From assembly GCA_029194725.1 (NCBI GenBank), contig JARFXQ010000003.1:186001-250000 (forward strand): a stretch of 64,000 nt of DNA, in the 5' to 3' direction. The position numbers and the translations under genes were made by a program. This DNA comes from Nitrospira sp. (GTDB lineage Bacteria > Nitrospirota > Nitrospiria > Nitrospirales > Nitrospiraceae). Below, one piece after another: positions 36,181 to 45,115 of this stretch; position 1 is the first letter of the stretch; every line of letters starts with the position of its first letter. The notes beneath the pieces are model-generated. The model worked only from the letters and a program-made list of their open reading frames with translations, was not told the origin of the DNA and ran no database searches.

Positions 36181-36200
36181 AGTTTTTCCGCAGCCTGCTA
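36181..36200 (+). repeat. Dispersed short repeat, copy 2
   Basis: AGTTTTTCCGCAGCCTGCTA. Close relatives lie at 45641-45660 (one base deleted) and, inverted, at 8823-8842 (16 of 20 matching). It sits at the 3' end of the GH57 gene. Confidence 0.5.
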
Positions 36201-37661
36201 AAAATCGTGATAGAGGATCTGTTCCACCCGCCGACAGATTTCACGGCCGTAGTCCGTCCACAGTCCTTGTCCCCAGTAGCGATAACAGCTGGTCTGGGAG
36301 GCCATTAAATGGAACAGTGCGTTACGATAGCGAGGGTCGCGCGAAGGGACGCCCTTCTTGATGACTTTGTCATAGAAAAGCGCGCTGACCTTTTCCATCG
36401 GCCCGATCAGGCTGTCATAGCCCTGAACCCAGGAGATGTTGTTGGTCCAGCTACCTCCTTCCATATGGAAGCGATGGTCTTCTCTTTCCAGATCCTTGAT
36501 GATTTCAGCCAACCGCTGAGGTCCGCCGCCCGGCTCGAAACGATCCCAAATGCGCTTCTGGAACAGCGGTTGCAGCACGGGCAAGGCTTCCTCCGTGACT
36601 CCGGATGCGAAGAGGTGTTCCAAGTACTCGGTACCGTTCATCAGCGGCTGGTCCGTGCCTGACCCTTCGCGTACGGCCTCCTGGTACTTGGGAGGAAACT
36701 CGTTCATCATGACACCGCCGTTCTCGCCGTCGGCGATTTGAGTCACCAGCGGCGGAACAGACACCCCGCCGATTGTCCATCGGGACAAGCCCTTGGCTTC
36801 GTAATAGGGCTGCATCTGCCCGACCAGCTTGGTATCGCTGCCTTGGGTCTTAATGAGAACGGCGATGCTCTCGCTCTCTCCGTGAGAATTCCGACAGACG
36901 AGCCGATGAGGGATGTGCTTGCGCTCCGGTCCAGCGCCGGTCGCAGGCTGCTCCACTGTGTGCTCCTGAACGAGCAGCCACGTGAAGCCGCAGTCCTTCA
37001 GGGTCTTGATAAATTCGTAGGCGACGTCTGGATGGTTGGGTAAGGCCATCTCAGACGGAGAAAAACCACGAACACGAGACAGGGCCTCAAGACCAAAAAT
37101 GGCGGCAAAATGATGCTGCCAGGCCCTGACGTGCAATCGGTAATCTTGGACGGGCGTCGATGGGGCGACCGCATGGCCCCACGGACACCCAAGCCATTCG
37201 ACCGCATGGCGATAGAGGGGATCGCAAGTGATCCGCTTTAGGTTGTCGAATACCTCATGGAGTCCCATCTGATGCATGCCGTGGAGCAGCGTGCCCGAAT
37301 ACTCGAGCATGACGCGCGGTTCTTTGCCTTCATGGATGAGTTGCGGAATGAACTCCCCCATGCGCTTGTAGCACCAGACGAAGACGGGTGCATTATGGTT
37401 ATCGCCGATGCCCTGGTGATCCATCATGTATTTGAGATTACTGATGATCTCGGCGCTACGGATCTCCTCTCCACCGGCGGGAATCAATGGTTGATGCATA
37501 TGCAGCGCCACAGCGGCGGCGCTCTTGATGCGCTTGAAATCAAGTCGACTCTCCGGAAGGTACCGCGGCCTCGCAACCGCATCCGTCAACGCCCGTTCAA
37601 TCAGCTGTTCCCACCCTGAGATGTTGGGCAAGCCATCGACATATTCCTGAAGTTCAGCCAT
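36198..37661 (-). CDS. Glycoside hydrolase family 57 protein
   Basis: 487 residues. GH57 enzymes act on alpha-1,4 or alpha-1,6 glucans. Visible motifs: HMHQP at 54-58 and the nucleophile Glu (E204) in RGFSPSEMALPNHPD; the acid/base Asp is expected further on and I could not place it surely. It follows glgA by 30 nt on the same strand, so a role in glycogen processing (amylase, branching or glucanotransferase) is likely. The exact activity is open. Confidence 0.85.
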   Translation of the reverse strand: MAELQEYVDGLPNISGWEQLIERALTDAVARPRYLPESRLDFKRIKSAAAVALHMHQPLIPAGGEEIRSAEIISNLKYMMDHQGIGDNHNAPVFVWCYKRMGEFIPQLIHEGKEPRVMLEYSGTLLHGMHQMGLHEVFDNLKRITCDPLYRHAVEWLGCPWGHAVAPSTPVQDYRLHVRAWQHHFAAIFGLEALSRVRGFSPSEMALPNHPDVAYEFIKTLKDCGFTWLLVQEHTVEQPATGAGPERKHIPHRLVCRNSHGESESIAVLIKTQGSDTKLVGQMQPYYEAKGLSRWTIGGVSVPPLVTQIADGENGGVMMNEFPPKYQEAVREGSGTDQPLMNGTEYLEHLFASGVTEEALPVLQPLFQKRIWDRFEPGGGPQRLAEIIKDLEREDHRFHMEGGSWTNNISWVQGYDSLIGPMEKVSALFYDKVIKKGVPSRDPRYRNALFHLMASQTSCYRYWGQGLWTDYGREICRRVEQILYHDF

Positions 37662-37691
37662 TCGTCGTACCCTCCTGTCGGCCCGATCTCA

Positions 37692-39164
37692 TCACTTGTG
37701 CCGGAGATAATTGTAGATGTTGATGTAATCCATGCCAGGTCGGCTCCAGGAAAAGTCGTAGCGCATGCCATTGACCATCAGTCGGCGAAATTCTTCCGGA
37801 TAGCGGTACCACAGCCCTATGGCTCGACGTAAGGCCGACTCGATCCCGCTATGGTCCGCCTGATGGAAAACGTAGCCGTTGCGCTCCTCGGCCGGCTTGT
37901 CACTATAGTCGCGATCGACCACGCTGTTGAGCAACCCTCCAATCGCCCGCACGATGGGGACCGTCCCGTACTTCTGCGCAATCATCGGCGTGAGGCCGCA
38001 GGGCTCGAAGAGGCTGGGCACAATGACCATGTCCGCGCCGGCATAGATCAGATGGGCCAGGTCTTCGCTGAATCCGATTTCCAGGTGACAGTCCGGGTGA
38101 TCGTTCAAGTGGTGCTTCAACTGCCAGAAATGTTCGTGCACCCCATGTTCCGAGCTCGGGCCTAGAAGGACAAACTGTGCGCCATTCGCCAACGAATAGA
38201 ACAACGCATGTCGGATCAGATCGATCCCCTTCTGGACATCGAGACGCCCCACGTAAGCGATGATCGGTTTATAGTCTTTGCGCAGCCAGAATCGGTCGCG
38301 TAGCGCCTCCTTGTTCGCGTATTTTCGCTCCAGACTGTTCACGCTGTATCGGTGGGGAATCAACCTTTCGATCTCGGGATTCCAGATCTCGTAATCCACC
38401 CCGTTGAGCACGCCGCCGAATTTGCCTTGGTGCACAGACAGCGAGTGCCCAAGTCCGAATCCCTGGTCTGTATGACGAGCCTCCCAGGCATGCTGCGGCG
38501 AGACCGTCGTGATGAAGTTCGAGTACAGGATTGCGCCCTTCGTCAAATTTACTGCCGCGTGGTTGAAGTCATCACGCATCCGGTAAGGATGGAAATAGTA
38601 CTGAGGACGGCAGAGGCCAGTTGCCCAAAGAATGTTCTCCCCGGCAATCCCCTGGTGTCGGAAATTGTGCACGGTGTAGCACACCCGTTGATCGTGCATG
38701 CCGGCGTGCTGGTAGATTTCATACAGCAACACCGGAACGAGCGCCGTGTGCCAGTCGTGGCAATGAATGACGTCAGGCCGTTTGTTCGTCCGCAACAGGA
38801 ATTCGAGGGCGGCCTTGCTAAAGAAGGCCCACCGCATGTACTCATCCGGAAACCCATAGTAAGAAGCTCGATTGAAAAAATGGTCCTGCGAGTGGGGCTC
38901 GATAAAAAAGCACTTGCGACCATGTACGTAGCCGAACCACACGGAGCAATGCACCGCGCCGCTGTACCACGGCACCCATAAGTCCGCCATGGTCACGCGC
39001 AACCCCCAGATGTGGTCGTATCGCATGCAATCGTACTTCGGCAGAATGATTTCCACGGCGTGACCGCGAAGTTCAACCTCCCGGCTCAGGCCGAACACAA
39101 CATCGCCCAACCCGCCGGCTTGAGCCACCGGAGCGCATTCTGTCGCCACCATAACGATGTACAT
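37692..39164 (-). CDS. glgA: Glycogen synthase (GT5)
   Basis: 490 residues. Transfers glucose from a nucleotide sugar to the growing glucan. GT5 landmarks: MVATECAPVAQAGGLGDVVF, the His-containing VIHCHDWHTALVPVL, PIIAYVGRLDVQKGIDLI, and the C-terminal nucleotide site VPSLFEPCGLTPMIAQKYGT. The usual Lys of the K-x-G-G-L loop (K15 in E. coli) is Gln here (Q15), so donor handling may differ. It is transcribed before the GH57 gene as a two-gene unit. Confidence 0.9.
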   Translation of the reverse strand: MYIVMVATECAPVAQAGGLGDVVFGLSREVELRGHAVEIILPKYDCMRYDHIWGLRVTMADLWVPWYSGAVHCSVWFGYVHGRKCFFIEPHSQDHFFNRASYYGFPDEYMRWAFFSKAALEFLLRTNKRPDVIHCHDWHTALVPVLLYEIYQHAGMHDQRVCYTVHNFRHQGIAGENILWATGLCRPQYYFHPYRMRDDFNHAAVNLTKGAILYSNFITTVSPQHAWEARHTDQGFGLGHSLSVHQGKFGGVLNGVDYEIWNPEIERLIPHRYSVNSLERKYANKEALRDRFWLRKDYKPIIAYVGRLDVQKGIDLIRHALFYSLANGAQFVLLGPSSEHGVHEHFWQLKHHLNDHPDCHLEIGFSEDLAHLIYAGADMVIVPSLFEPCGLTPMIAQKYGTVPIVRAIGGLLNSVVDRDYSDKPAEERNGYVFHQADHSGIESALRRAIGLWYRYPEEFRRLMVNGMRYDFSWSRPGMDYINIYNYLRHK

Positions 39165-39918
39165 ATGCCGATCTCGAGCAACCTGCTAGCGATGATTAGG
39201 AGATTCCATCACCCACACAACATGGGGATTCGCGATGTGACATTCTCTGTGCTTGACTCCGATGTCCGAGGCAGGTACGACGCATGCCTCATCTGCCGAA
39301 ATCGGCTTCGAAAAATCTGTGATCCCTGATTCATCCAATGAGAAGGTCGAATTGATAGGACCTAGCCCTCCGCGGTCAAGCCGGCGAAGAATTCAACCTG
39401 ATGGAGCAAGGTCGGATCCTGCAGCGATCATAACGTTGAGATTCACCACCGCCTCGTGGGTACGGATGGTTGTTCATCGATGTTGCAGAAAGTATGACCG
39501 GTGCGCGATTGTCTTCTGTGGATCGTAATGTTCATGTGGCGTCTTTGCATCATCGCTCTCCTGCTCCAAGGCAGTATGCGCAAGCCCATGCGCGACAAAG
39601 TGAACAACATGAGAAAACTATAGAGCGTGATCACATAACGCTTCCACTGCCGATAACCCTAGGAGGGCTAATGGACAGCCATTGCCGCCAAGTCCGAAGA
39701 TGCTGAAAGCCCTGGCCTTCCTAGTGTCTACGGTTCGGCCTCGTCTCAACATTTAGGAACACTACACAGAAGGTCACCGAATACTGTTGCTGAATACTAC
39801 AGTCGTAATGGAGCTGTCAAACTCTAAGGTGCAATTGCAGTAAATGTGGCAACTGCTACGGAGAATGGCTGGAAGTCGGTGCGGCCGCCAGGAGTGGCTT
39901 CTTATCTTACTTCTCGTT
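39165..39918. other. 754-nt gap without a convincing gene
   Basis: Between the glgA 5' end and the hypE 3' end. Short frames on both strands (for example 39253-39528 + and 39443-39634 -) have no recognisable domain or ribosome site. AGGAGGG near 39663 precedes only an 11-codon frame. The stretch is slightly AT-richer and may be decayed accessory DNA. Confidence 0.45.
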
Positions 39919-40974
39919 TCAACAAATGCGAGGCAATTGCTCGCCGGATAAAAGATCGAGTACACGATGCGTACCGACAACAGTCTTCAGGACCACCATC
40001 GGAGGATCGCTGTCTATCACGACGCCGATGTGAGCCGCCTGGCTCGCCGTTTCGTGCCGACGCATCACTGCCAGCGCCGCTTCAACCTGCTGAGCCGGGA
40101 CCATCGCAGCAAACCGTCCCTCATTCGCCACATATAAGGGATCGAGTCCTAAGAGCTCACAGGCTCCACGCACCGGCTCGTTCACCGGAATGACCGCCTC
40201 GTCCACAGTCATCCCAACTTTCGCCGCTACGGCCAGTTCGTTCAACACGCTGGCCAATCCACCGCGAGTGAGGTCACGCAGACAATGGATTTCGATACCG
40301 CTTTGGACCAAATCACTCACGATGCGATGCAATGGCGTCGTATCGCTTTCCACATTTCCAGCGAACGTTAGCCCTTCCCGTACGCTGAGGACCGCCACTC
40401 CATGTGAACCGAGATCGCCGCTCACAAGAATCGCATCACCTGGTTGGATTAATGCCGGCAACACACGAACCCCGCCCGGCACCAGACCAACGCCGGCTGT
40501 GTTGATGAAAATTCCGTCACCTTTGCCCCGATCCACGACCTTCGTATCGCCGGTCACGATCGGTACTCCCGCTGCCCGTGCGGCCTCAGCCATCGAGTTC
40601 ACGATTCGCTGCAGCACGTCCAGATCGAGGCCTTCTTCCAGAATGAATCCCGCACTCAGATACAGCGGCTTGGCGCCGCACATGGCCAGATCGTTGATCG
40701 TGCCGTTCACTGCCAAACTCCCGATGTCACCGCCAGGAAAAAATAATGGACGCACCACGTAGGAATCGGTGGTGAAGGCGAGCGTTCCTTTCTCCACGGG
40801 CCAGGTCGCGCCGTCGTGTAGGGGTTCCAGCATGGGATTGTGAAAGACCCGCAGGAATACATCGTGAATCAACTCCTGCATGAGTCGGCCACCACCGCCA
40901 TGCGCAAGCTGTAGGGTCTTTTTTGAATCGATCGGCAATGGACAAGCCTGCTCAAAGGATTTGTTGTCACTCAC
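39919..40974 (-). CDS. hypE: Hydrogenase maturation protein HypE
   Basis: 351 residues. Dehydrates the carbamoylated C-terminal Cys to the thiocyanate that supplies the CN ligands of [NiFe] hydrogenase. PurM-like fold: GGRLMQELIHDVF, FFPGGDIGSLAVNGTINDLA, VPIVTGDTKVVDRGKGDG and LSGDLGSHG-like VSGDLGSHGVAVL. The essential C-terminal PRIC tail is intact. The start codon appears to be GTG (40974). hypD lies 23 nt upstream. Confidence 0.95.
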   Translation of the reverse strand: MSDNKSFEQACPLPIDSKKTLQLAHGGGGRLMQELIHDVFLRVFHNPMLEPLHDGATWPVEKGTLAFTTDSYVVRPLFFPGGDIGSLAVNGTINDLAMCGAKPLYLSAGFILEEGLDLDVLQRIVNSMAEAARAAGVPIVTGDTKVVDRGKGDGIFINTAGVGLVPGGVRVLPALIQPGDAILVSGDLGSHGVAVLSVREGLTFAGNVESDTTPLHRIVSDLVQSGIEIHCLRDLTRGGLASVLNELAVAAKVGMTVDEAVIPVNEPVRGACELLGLDPLYVANEGRFAAMVPAQQVEAALAVMRRHETASQAAHIGVVIDSDPPMVVLKTVVGTHRVLDLLSGEQLPRIC

Positions 40975-40997
40975 AGTCGTTCATTCTCTCTTCCCGT

Positions 40998-42107
40998 CTA
41001 GGCTTTAGCTGTGGCGCGGGAACGGTATCGATAGTAGGCGGCACAGGCCCCTTCGCTTGAAACCATCGGAGCGCCTAGTGGTTGCTCCGGTGTACAACGA
41101 GTCCCGAAGGCGGGACAGTCCGGTGGTTTGAGCAAACCTTGAAGGACTAACCCGTTCCGGCACTCTGGATCTTCAATGCCTTCGGTGAGCTGTGCAAGTT
41201 CCCGCTGAAACTTTAGCTCGGCATCATAGGCACGGTAAGCGGATTTGAGGCGCAGGCCGCTTGCTGGAATCTCGCCGATGCCACGCCAGATTCTCGGTGC
41301 GGGCTCGAAGACCTCGCCAACGATGGTCTTAGCTTGCCGGTTCCCTTCCCGACTGACCGATCGCACGTACTGGTTTTCGACCTCGACCCGTCGCTCCTCC
41401 AACTGACTCACCAACATGGCCACCCCTTCGAGAACATCAAGCGGCTCAAACCCTGTCACGACGATGGGGACTCGGTATCGCTGTGCGATGGATTCGTACT
41501 CCTCATAGCCCATAATGGTACAAACATGACCAGCAGCAAGAAACCCCTGGATCCGATTCTGGGGCGACGACAGAATCGCTTCCATAGCCGGCGGCACGAG
41601 CACATGGGCGATCAACAGGCTGAAGTTATTGATCCCCAACTGCTTCGCCTGCGTGACCGCCATGGCCCAGGCCGGTGCGGTCGTCTCGAAGCCTACGGCA
41701 AAACAGACGACTTCACGATCGGGATTTTTCCGAGCCAGTTCGAGCGCATCCAATGGGGAATAGACGATCCGAATATCCCCGCCTGCCGCCTTTACTCCAA
41801 ACAGATCCCCACGGGAACCGGGCACGCGAAGCATATCGCCGAACGAGCAGAAGATTACTCTCGGCAAGGATGCGAGGCAGACTGCCTGGTCGATCAGAGA
41901 CACCGGCGTTACACAGACTGGACAGCCTGGTCCATGAACGAGCGTGAGGTCTTGCGGCAACAAACTATCGAGCCCGAACCGCACAATCGCATGGGTCTGT
42001 CCGCCACAGACTTCCATGATCGTCCAAGGCCGGCGAACCGCCTTCTTGATCCGCTCCGCCAGCGCCAGCGCCATTCCTCGATCGCGAAATTCATCCACGT
42101 ACTTCAT
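40998..42107 (-). CDS. hypD: Hydrogenase maturation protein HypD
   Basis: 369 residues. [4Fe-4S] scaffold that, with HypC, assembles the Fe(CN)2CO unit. Conserved Cys: [14 protein letters not shown] (C41), [11 protein letters not shown] (C69, C72) and the C-terminal cluster ligands in [22 protein letters not shown] and [12 protein letters not shown]. First of a hypD-hypE pair. hypA, B, C and F and any hydrogenase structural genes are absent from this window. A decayed copy of its first ~20 codons lies at 33517-33580. Confidence 0.95.
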   Translation of the reverse strand: MKYVDEFRDRGMALALAERIKKAVRRPWTIMEVCGGQTHAIVRFGLDSLLPQDLTLVHGPGCPVCVTPVSLIDQAVCLASLPRVIFCSFGDMLRVPGSRGDLFGVKAAGGDIRIVYSPLDALELARKNPDREVVCFAVGFETTAPAWAMAVTQAKQLGINNFSLLIAHVLVPPAMEAILSSPQNRIQGFLAAGHVCTIMGYEEYESIAQRYRVPIVVTGFEPLDVLEGVAMLVSQLEERRVEVENQYVRSVSREGNRQAKTIVGEVFEPAPRIWRGIGEIPASGLRLKSAYRAYDAELKFQRELAQLTEGIEDPECRNGLVLQGLLKPPDCPAFGTRCTPEQPLGAPMVSSEGACAAYYRYRSRATAKA

Positions 42108-42258
42108 GACCGCGATCTCTGGAGCCTCGTTGGTCAGCCTTATTCCCGCGAATGGTTACCATTGCGTTTCGCCTTTCAACCGTAGGCCAACATGGCTGCC
42201 AATCTTTGTTGTAACGAAATTGTTCTCTGCCTCTATTATTCACGTTGTGTGACATTGG

Positions 42259-42729
42259 TTATGAGCGAAGCTCCGCAATGAACTCATGCAGTCTTCGCGA
42301 CCTTCCTTCCAGCGAATGGGACATCTTGGACTTTTCCGATCCGTCGCCGTAGAACACCATGCCACTGAAGTCGCTGAATCGCACTTCAAAATCATGGCCG
42401 ATGTTCGTGCGAAGGTAGTCGTTTACGCGATCCACCCAGGCATTGTGATCTGCTATAGGAAGTAGCTGTTCACTCAGGCGAGACCGAAGTCCCTGCGCCT
42501 CGGAGAGGTAACGACCAAGCTGCTCGCGGTGAGAAGCATGTAACGCAGACTTGTCACTCAGTTGGTGGAGATAAATAGCCAGACCGGCGAAGACTATGGC
42601 GCCCAACCCAGAACCCAAGATGCCGTAGTAGTTCTTATTTGAGAGGAAGTACCAGAATGCGCCAGTGGCGAATATCCCTGCCGCAAACCATGCCGTCGGC
42701 GACATCCACTCGCGAATTCGGATAATCAT
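42259..42729 (-). CDS. Hypothetical protein with two N-terminal TM helices
   Basis: 156 residues, family not recognised. TM segments at about 12-30 (AWFAAGIFATGAFWYFLS) and 35-54 (YGILGSGLGAIVFAGLAIYL) are followed by a ~100-residue cytoplasmic helical part: SDKSALHASHREQLGRYLSE, with a charged C-terminal end EGRSRRLHEFIAELRS. It stands alone in the accessory region between hypD and a toxin-antitoxin pair. Confidence 0.55.
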   Translation of the reverse strand: MIIRIREWMSPTAWFAAGIFATGAFWYFLSNKNYYGILGSGLGAIVFAGLAIYLHQLSDKSALHASHREQLGRYLSEAQGLRSRLSEQLLPIADHNAWVDRVNDYLRTNIGHDFEVRFSDFSGMVFYGDGSEKSKMSHSLEGRSRRLHEFIAELRS

Positions 42730-43038
42730 TTCTGACGCCTCACTATATTTTTAAGCCGATCCGTATACGAGCCGGATAGGCCGCGTTCTCTCTGTCTTAC
42801 ACGCCATCGAATGGTCCGAGCATAGCGCCATAGTTGTTGGCGTTTCAATGAGAGGCGACTGCAAGATCATTCTCGCTGGTTCTTTTGGAACAAAGAAGAG
42901 GCCAGACTGCTCAATTTGCGTTTGGGCGCTCCATCGGCCGAACGTGCGAAGTCATCGGCGCCGCGCAGGTTTGTCACGCAGCGTCTGGTGGGGTGCTGGG
43001 TTAGGCGGTGGCGATACTGGACATTTCCCTGATTCATC
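42730..43038. other. Gene-poor 309 nt upstream of the yefM-yoeB pair
   Basis: I see no gene with a ribosome site here. The stretch holds the divergent 5' regions of the 156-residue gene and of yefM. Confidence 0.4.
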
Positions 43039-43056
43039 TGTACAGTAACACGTACA
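43039..43056 (+). promoter_or_regulatory. Candidate YefM operator
   Basis: TGTACA (43039-43044) and CGTACA (43051-43056) form an inverted repeat TGTAC-N8-GTACA, ending 15 nt before the yefM ATG. YefM-YoeB operators described in enteric bacteria have TGTACA cores, so autorepression here is likely. AGGAGG (43061-43066) follows as the ribosome site. Confidence 0.55.
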
Positions 43057-43071
43057 TCACAGGAGGCTGCC

Positions 43072-43323
43072 ATGGATACGCTGACCTACACAACCGTTCG
43101 TGCCAATCTCGCTCGCGCAATGGACCGGGTGTGCGACGACCACGAGGCCTTGATTATTACCCGCAACGGCGAACAGTCCGTTGTGATGCTGTCGCTCGAA
43201 GACTACAAGGCGCTGGAAGAAACCGCCTATCTTCTACGAACACCCGCCAACGCCAAGAGACTTCTTTCGGCCGTTGCGCAACTGAACGCAGGCAAAGGCG
43301 TAGCGCGGAAGCTGGCCAAGTGA
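43072..43323 (+). CDS. yefM: YefM-type antitoxin (Phd/YefM family)
   Basis: 83 residues. MDTLTYTTVRANLARAMDRV is the DNA-binding Phd/YefM fold, with ALIITRNGEQSVVMLSLEDY the conserved strand-turn. The C-terminal LLRTPANAKRLLSAVAQLNA wraps the toxin. A strong AGGAGG precedes the ATG. The stop overlaps the GTG start of yoeB. Confidence 0.92.
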   Translation: MDTLTYTTVRANLARAMDRVCDDHEALIITRNGEQSVVMLSLEDYKALEETAYLLRTPANAKRLLSAVAQLNAGKGVARKLAK

Positions 43324-43574
43324 AGTTGGTGTTCGCCGACGAGGCGTGGGATGACTACCTGTATTGGCAGAAGCACGACAAACGCATGGTAGAACGGATC
43401 AACAAGCTCATCCGCGACACACAACGCGAACCCTTCGGTGGCGTCGGCAAACCGGAGCCATTGAAGCATGCCCTATCGGGGTTTTGGTCGCGGCGGATTA
43501 CGGATGAACATCGCATGGTGTATCGCGTGGTACATGATGCGCTAGAAATTGCGCAGCTCCGATTCCACTACTGA
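43320..43574 (+). CDS. yoeB: YoeB-type toxin, ribosome-dependent mRNA interferase
   Basis: 84 residues, RelE superfamily. It starts with GTG at 43320, overlapping the yefM stop (GTGA), and reads VKLVFADEAWDDYLYWQKHD. Catalytic positions are seen: Glu in REPFGGVGKPEPLKHALSGF, Arg in WSRRITDEHRMVYRV, and the C-terminal His-Tyr (QLRFHY). The length matches E. coli YoeB. It is inferred to be held in check by YefM made from the same message. Confidence 0.92.
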   Translation: MKLVFADEAWDDYLYWQKHDKRMVERINKLIRDTQREPFGGVGKPEPLKHALSGFWSRRITDEHRMVYRVVHDALEIAQLRFHY

Positions 43575-43718
43575 TTCAAGACGCCTCTCACTGTTTAGAC
43601 CGATTCGCATTACAGGAAATTAGGGATCAGAGTGCAATTTCAGCGGGGCGATCAGCCCGGTTGGGATGCCCCCGCGTTTCCCCTTTCAGTCACCTGCCGA
43701 CTTGGCTGCCAATTTCTT

Positions 43719-43877
43719 CTAGGCCGCTGTGAGCCGGACTTTCCCGCCCTTGCCGAGCTTCACATGCTGCTTGGCGTGCCAGAGATCGTGATTGTCCTGC
43801 CCGCGTTCCGATTCCTTCGCGGTCCATTGATGGCATTCACCACCGCTGTGACGACTCTTACCTCGGGTGATCGGCAC
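43719..43877 (-). CDS. Possible small basic protein with GTG start
   Basis: 52 codons, start GTG at 43877 inside the end of the SPFH gene (19-nt overlap), stop TAG. It reads VPITRGKSRHSGGECHQWTA, then KESERGQDNHDLWHAKQHVK, then LGKGGKVRLTAA. Composition (Lys, Gly, His, few hydrophobics) looks protein-like rather than random. After the TAG the same frame continues KKLAAKSAGD to a TGA. I do not recognise it and there is no clear ribosome site. Confidence 0.25.
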   Translation of the reverse strand: MPITRGKSRHSGGECHQWTAKESERGQDNHDLWHAKQHVKLGKGGKVRLTAA

Positions 43878-44715
43878 CGGGGTTGATGATCAACGGAACA
43901 TTGAGCTTGTCGGGCACGATGAGTGTCTTGGCACCTGGACTTTCATAGAGCTTGAACCGCAAATAGTCCGGCGTCAGCGTTTTGGTGATGACTTCCTGGG
44001 CCTGCGACTGTCCAATCGCCCGGATCCTCATGCTTTCGGCTTCGCCATCCGCGCGAATCTTCAACGAATCACCCTCGCCTTTCGCGTGAATTCGAGCAAT
44101 CTCGGCGTTGCGCTGCGCAATCACGACCTCAAAGTCCTTTTGCTCCTTTTCCTGCTCCTTCGCCTGTTTCTGTTCGATGGCCCGTAACACCATCTGCGAA
44201 AACTCCATTTCCGAGAGGGCCACGTTGTAGACGTCCAGATGGCGCCCTTTCAACGCTTCGACCACCACTGCTTCGATCTTATTTCCTATTTCGCTGCTGC
44301 GCTCAGGAAGCGTGACCATGGTGTAGTTCGCGACGACCGCGCGCACAGCCGACAGGAGTTGCGCGTGAACCAATTCCCTGTACCATTCATGCCCCACTTC
44401 CTGGGCCAGAAAATATATTTCTTCCGGGATGGGGCGCATGGTGATCGCGGCAAACACGGTCACCGTGAGATCGTCAGCCGTCAGCGCATCCACTTTTTCC
44501 TTGAAGGTCTTCCATTTCGTGTCGTACACAAAGACATCGTTCCAGGGAGCTCGCCAGTAGAGTCCTTCCTTGAGCGGTTCCTTCGTCAGTCCCGCAGTGA
44601 GGGGGTACCAACGCAACCCTCGATTCCCTGGATTCACCGTGGTACTGCAGCCCTGGAGGAGCACCACTATCGGGATCAGCAAAAGAAGTACACGAGCTTT
44701 CACAGAATGTTTCAT
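43858..44715 (-). CDS. SPFH/prohibitin-domain lipoprotein
   Basis: 285 residues. Signal peptide with lipobox LLQGC. The SPFH (band 7) domain covers about 25-190: NRGLRWYPLTAGLTKEPLKE, VTVFAAITMRPIPEEIYFLA, and VVANYTMVTLPERSSEIGNK. A charged coiled coil follows (KQAKEQEKEQKDFEVVIAQR). It probably forms oligomeric scaffolds at the membrane; the lipobox suggests lipid anchoring rather than the usual TM helix. GGAGGG precedes the ATG. A second lipoprotein gene lies just upstream. Confidence 0.82.
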   Translation of the reverse strand: MKHSVKARVLLLLIPIVVLLQGCSTTVNPGNRGLRWYPLTAGLTKEPLKEGLYWRAPWNDVFVYDTKWKTFKEKVDALTADDLTVTVFAAITMRPIPEEIYFLAQEVGHEWYRELVHAQLLSAVRAVVANYTMVTLPERSSEIGNKIEAVVVEALKGRHLDVYNVALSEMEFSQMVLRAIEQKQAKEQEKEQKDFEVVIAQRNAEIARIHAKGEGDSLKIRADGEAESMRIRAIGQSQAQEVITKTLTPDYLRFKLYESPGAKTLIVPDKLNVPLIINPGADHPR

Positions 44716-44761
44716 ACATCCCTCCTCTTCCTTGCGTCATACATTCCGGTGGGCCTGCACG

Positions 44762-45115
44762 TTATGGGACCGTCGCCGGGCGTTGCCTAGTGCGCCCCAC
44801 GGACGCATGCGCCTCGGCGAGACGTTCGAATTCCTTTGCGGTTTGTTCGTAGTGGCTTGCCAATGACCGAGCACCGGAGACCAAGCTCGCGTCGGGTCCA
44901 AAGAGGGCTTCATAACGCGTCGCGGCAGTCGCTTGCGCGTTGGCCTTCTCGTGCATCTCAGCAGCTCGATTCCGATAGAGATTCGTGATGGCTGTTTGGT
45001 CATATGAGGGATCATAGGTGCTCGAATCGAGAGATTCATGCGAAGCGCACCCATAGAACGCCATTAGGCAGACCAGGAGGATCCTGCTCACTTTCTCGAT
45101 TGATTTGTGAGTCAT
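44762..45115 (-). CDS. Small helical lipoprotein
   Basis: 117 residues. The start MTHKSIEKVSRILLVCLMAF is chosen because AGGAGAG lies about 7 nt ahead of it; the frame is open eight codons further upstream. Lipobox FYGC. The mature part is helical and Ala-rich with regular charge: NLYRNRAAEMHEKANAQATA, SHYEQTAKEFERLAEAHASV. The family is not recognised. It is 46 nt upstream of the SPFH lipoprotein gene, so the two may work together at the membrane. Confidence 0.6.
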   Translation of the reverse strand: MTHKSIEKVSRILLVCLMAFYGCASHESLDSSTYDPSYDQTAITNLYRNRAAEMHEKANAQATAATRYEALFGPDASLVSGARSLASHYEQTAKEFERLAEAHASVGRTRQRPATVP

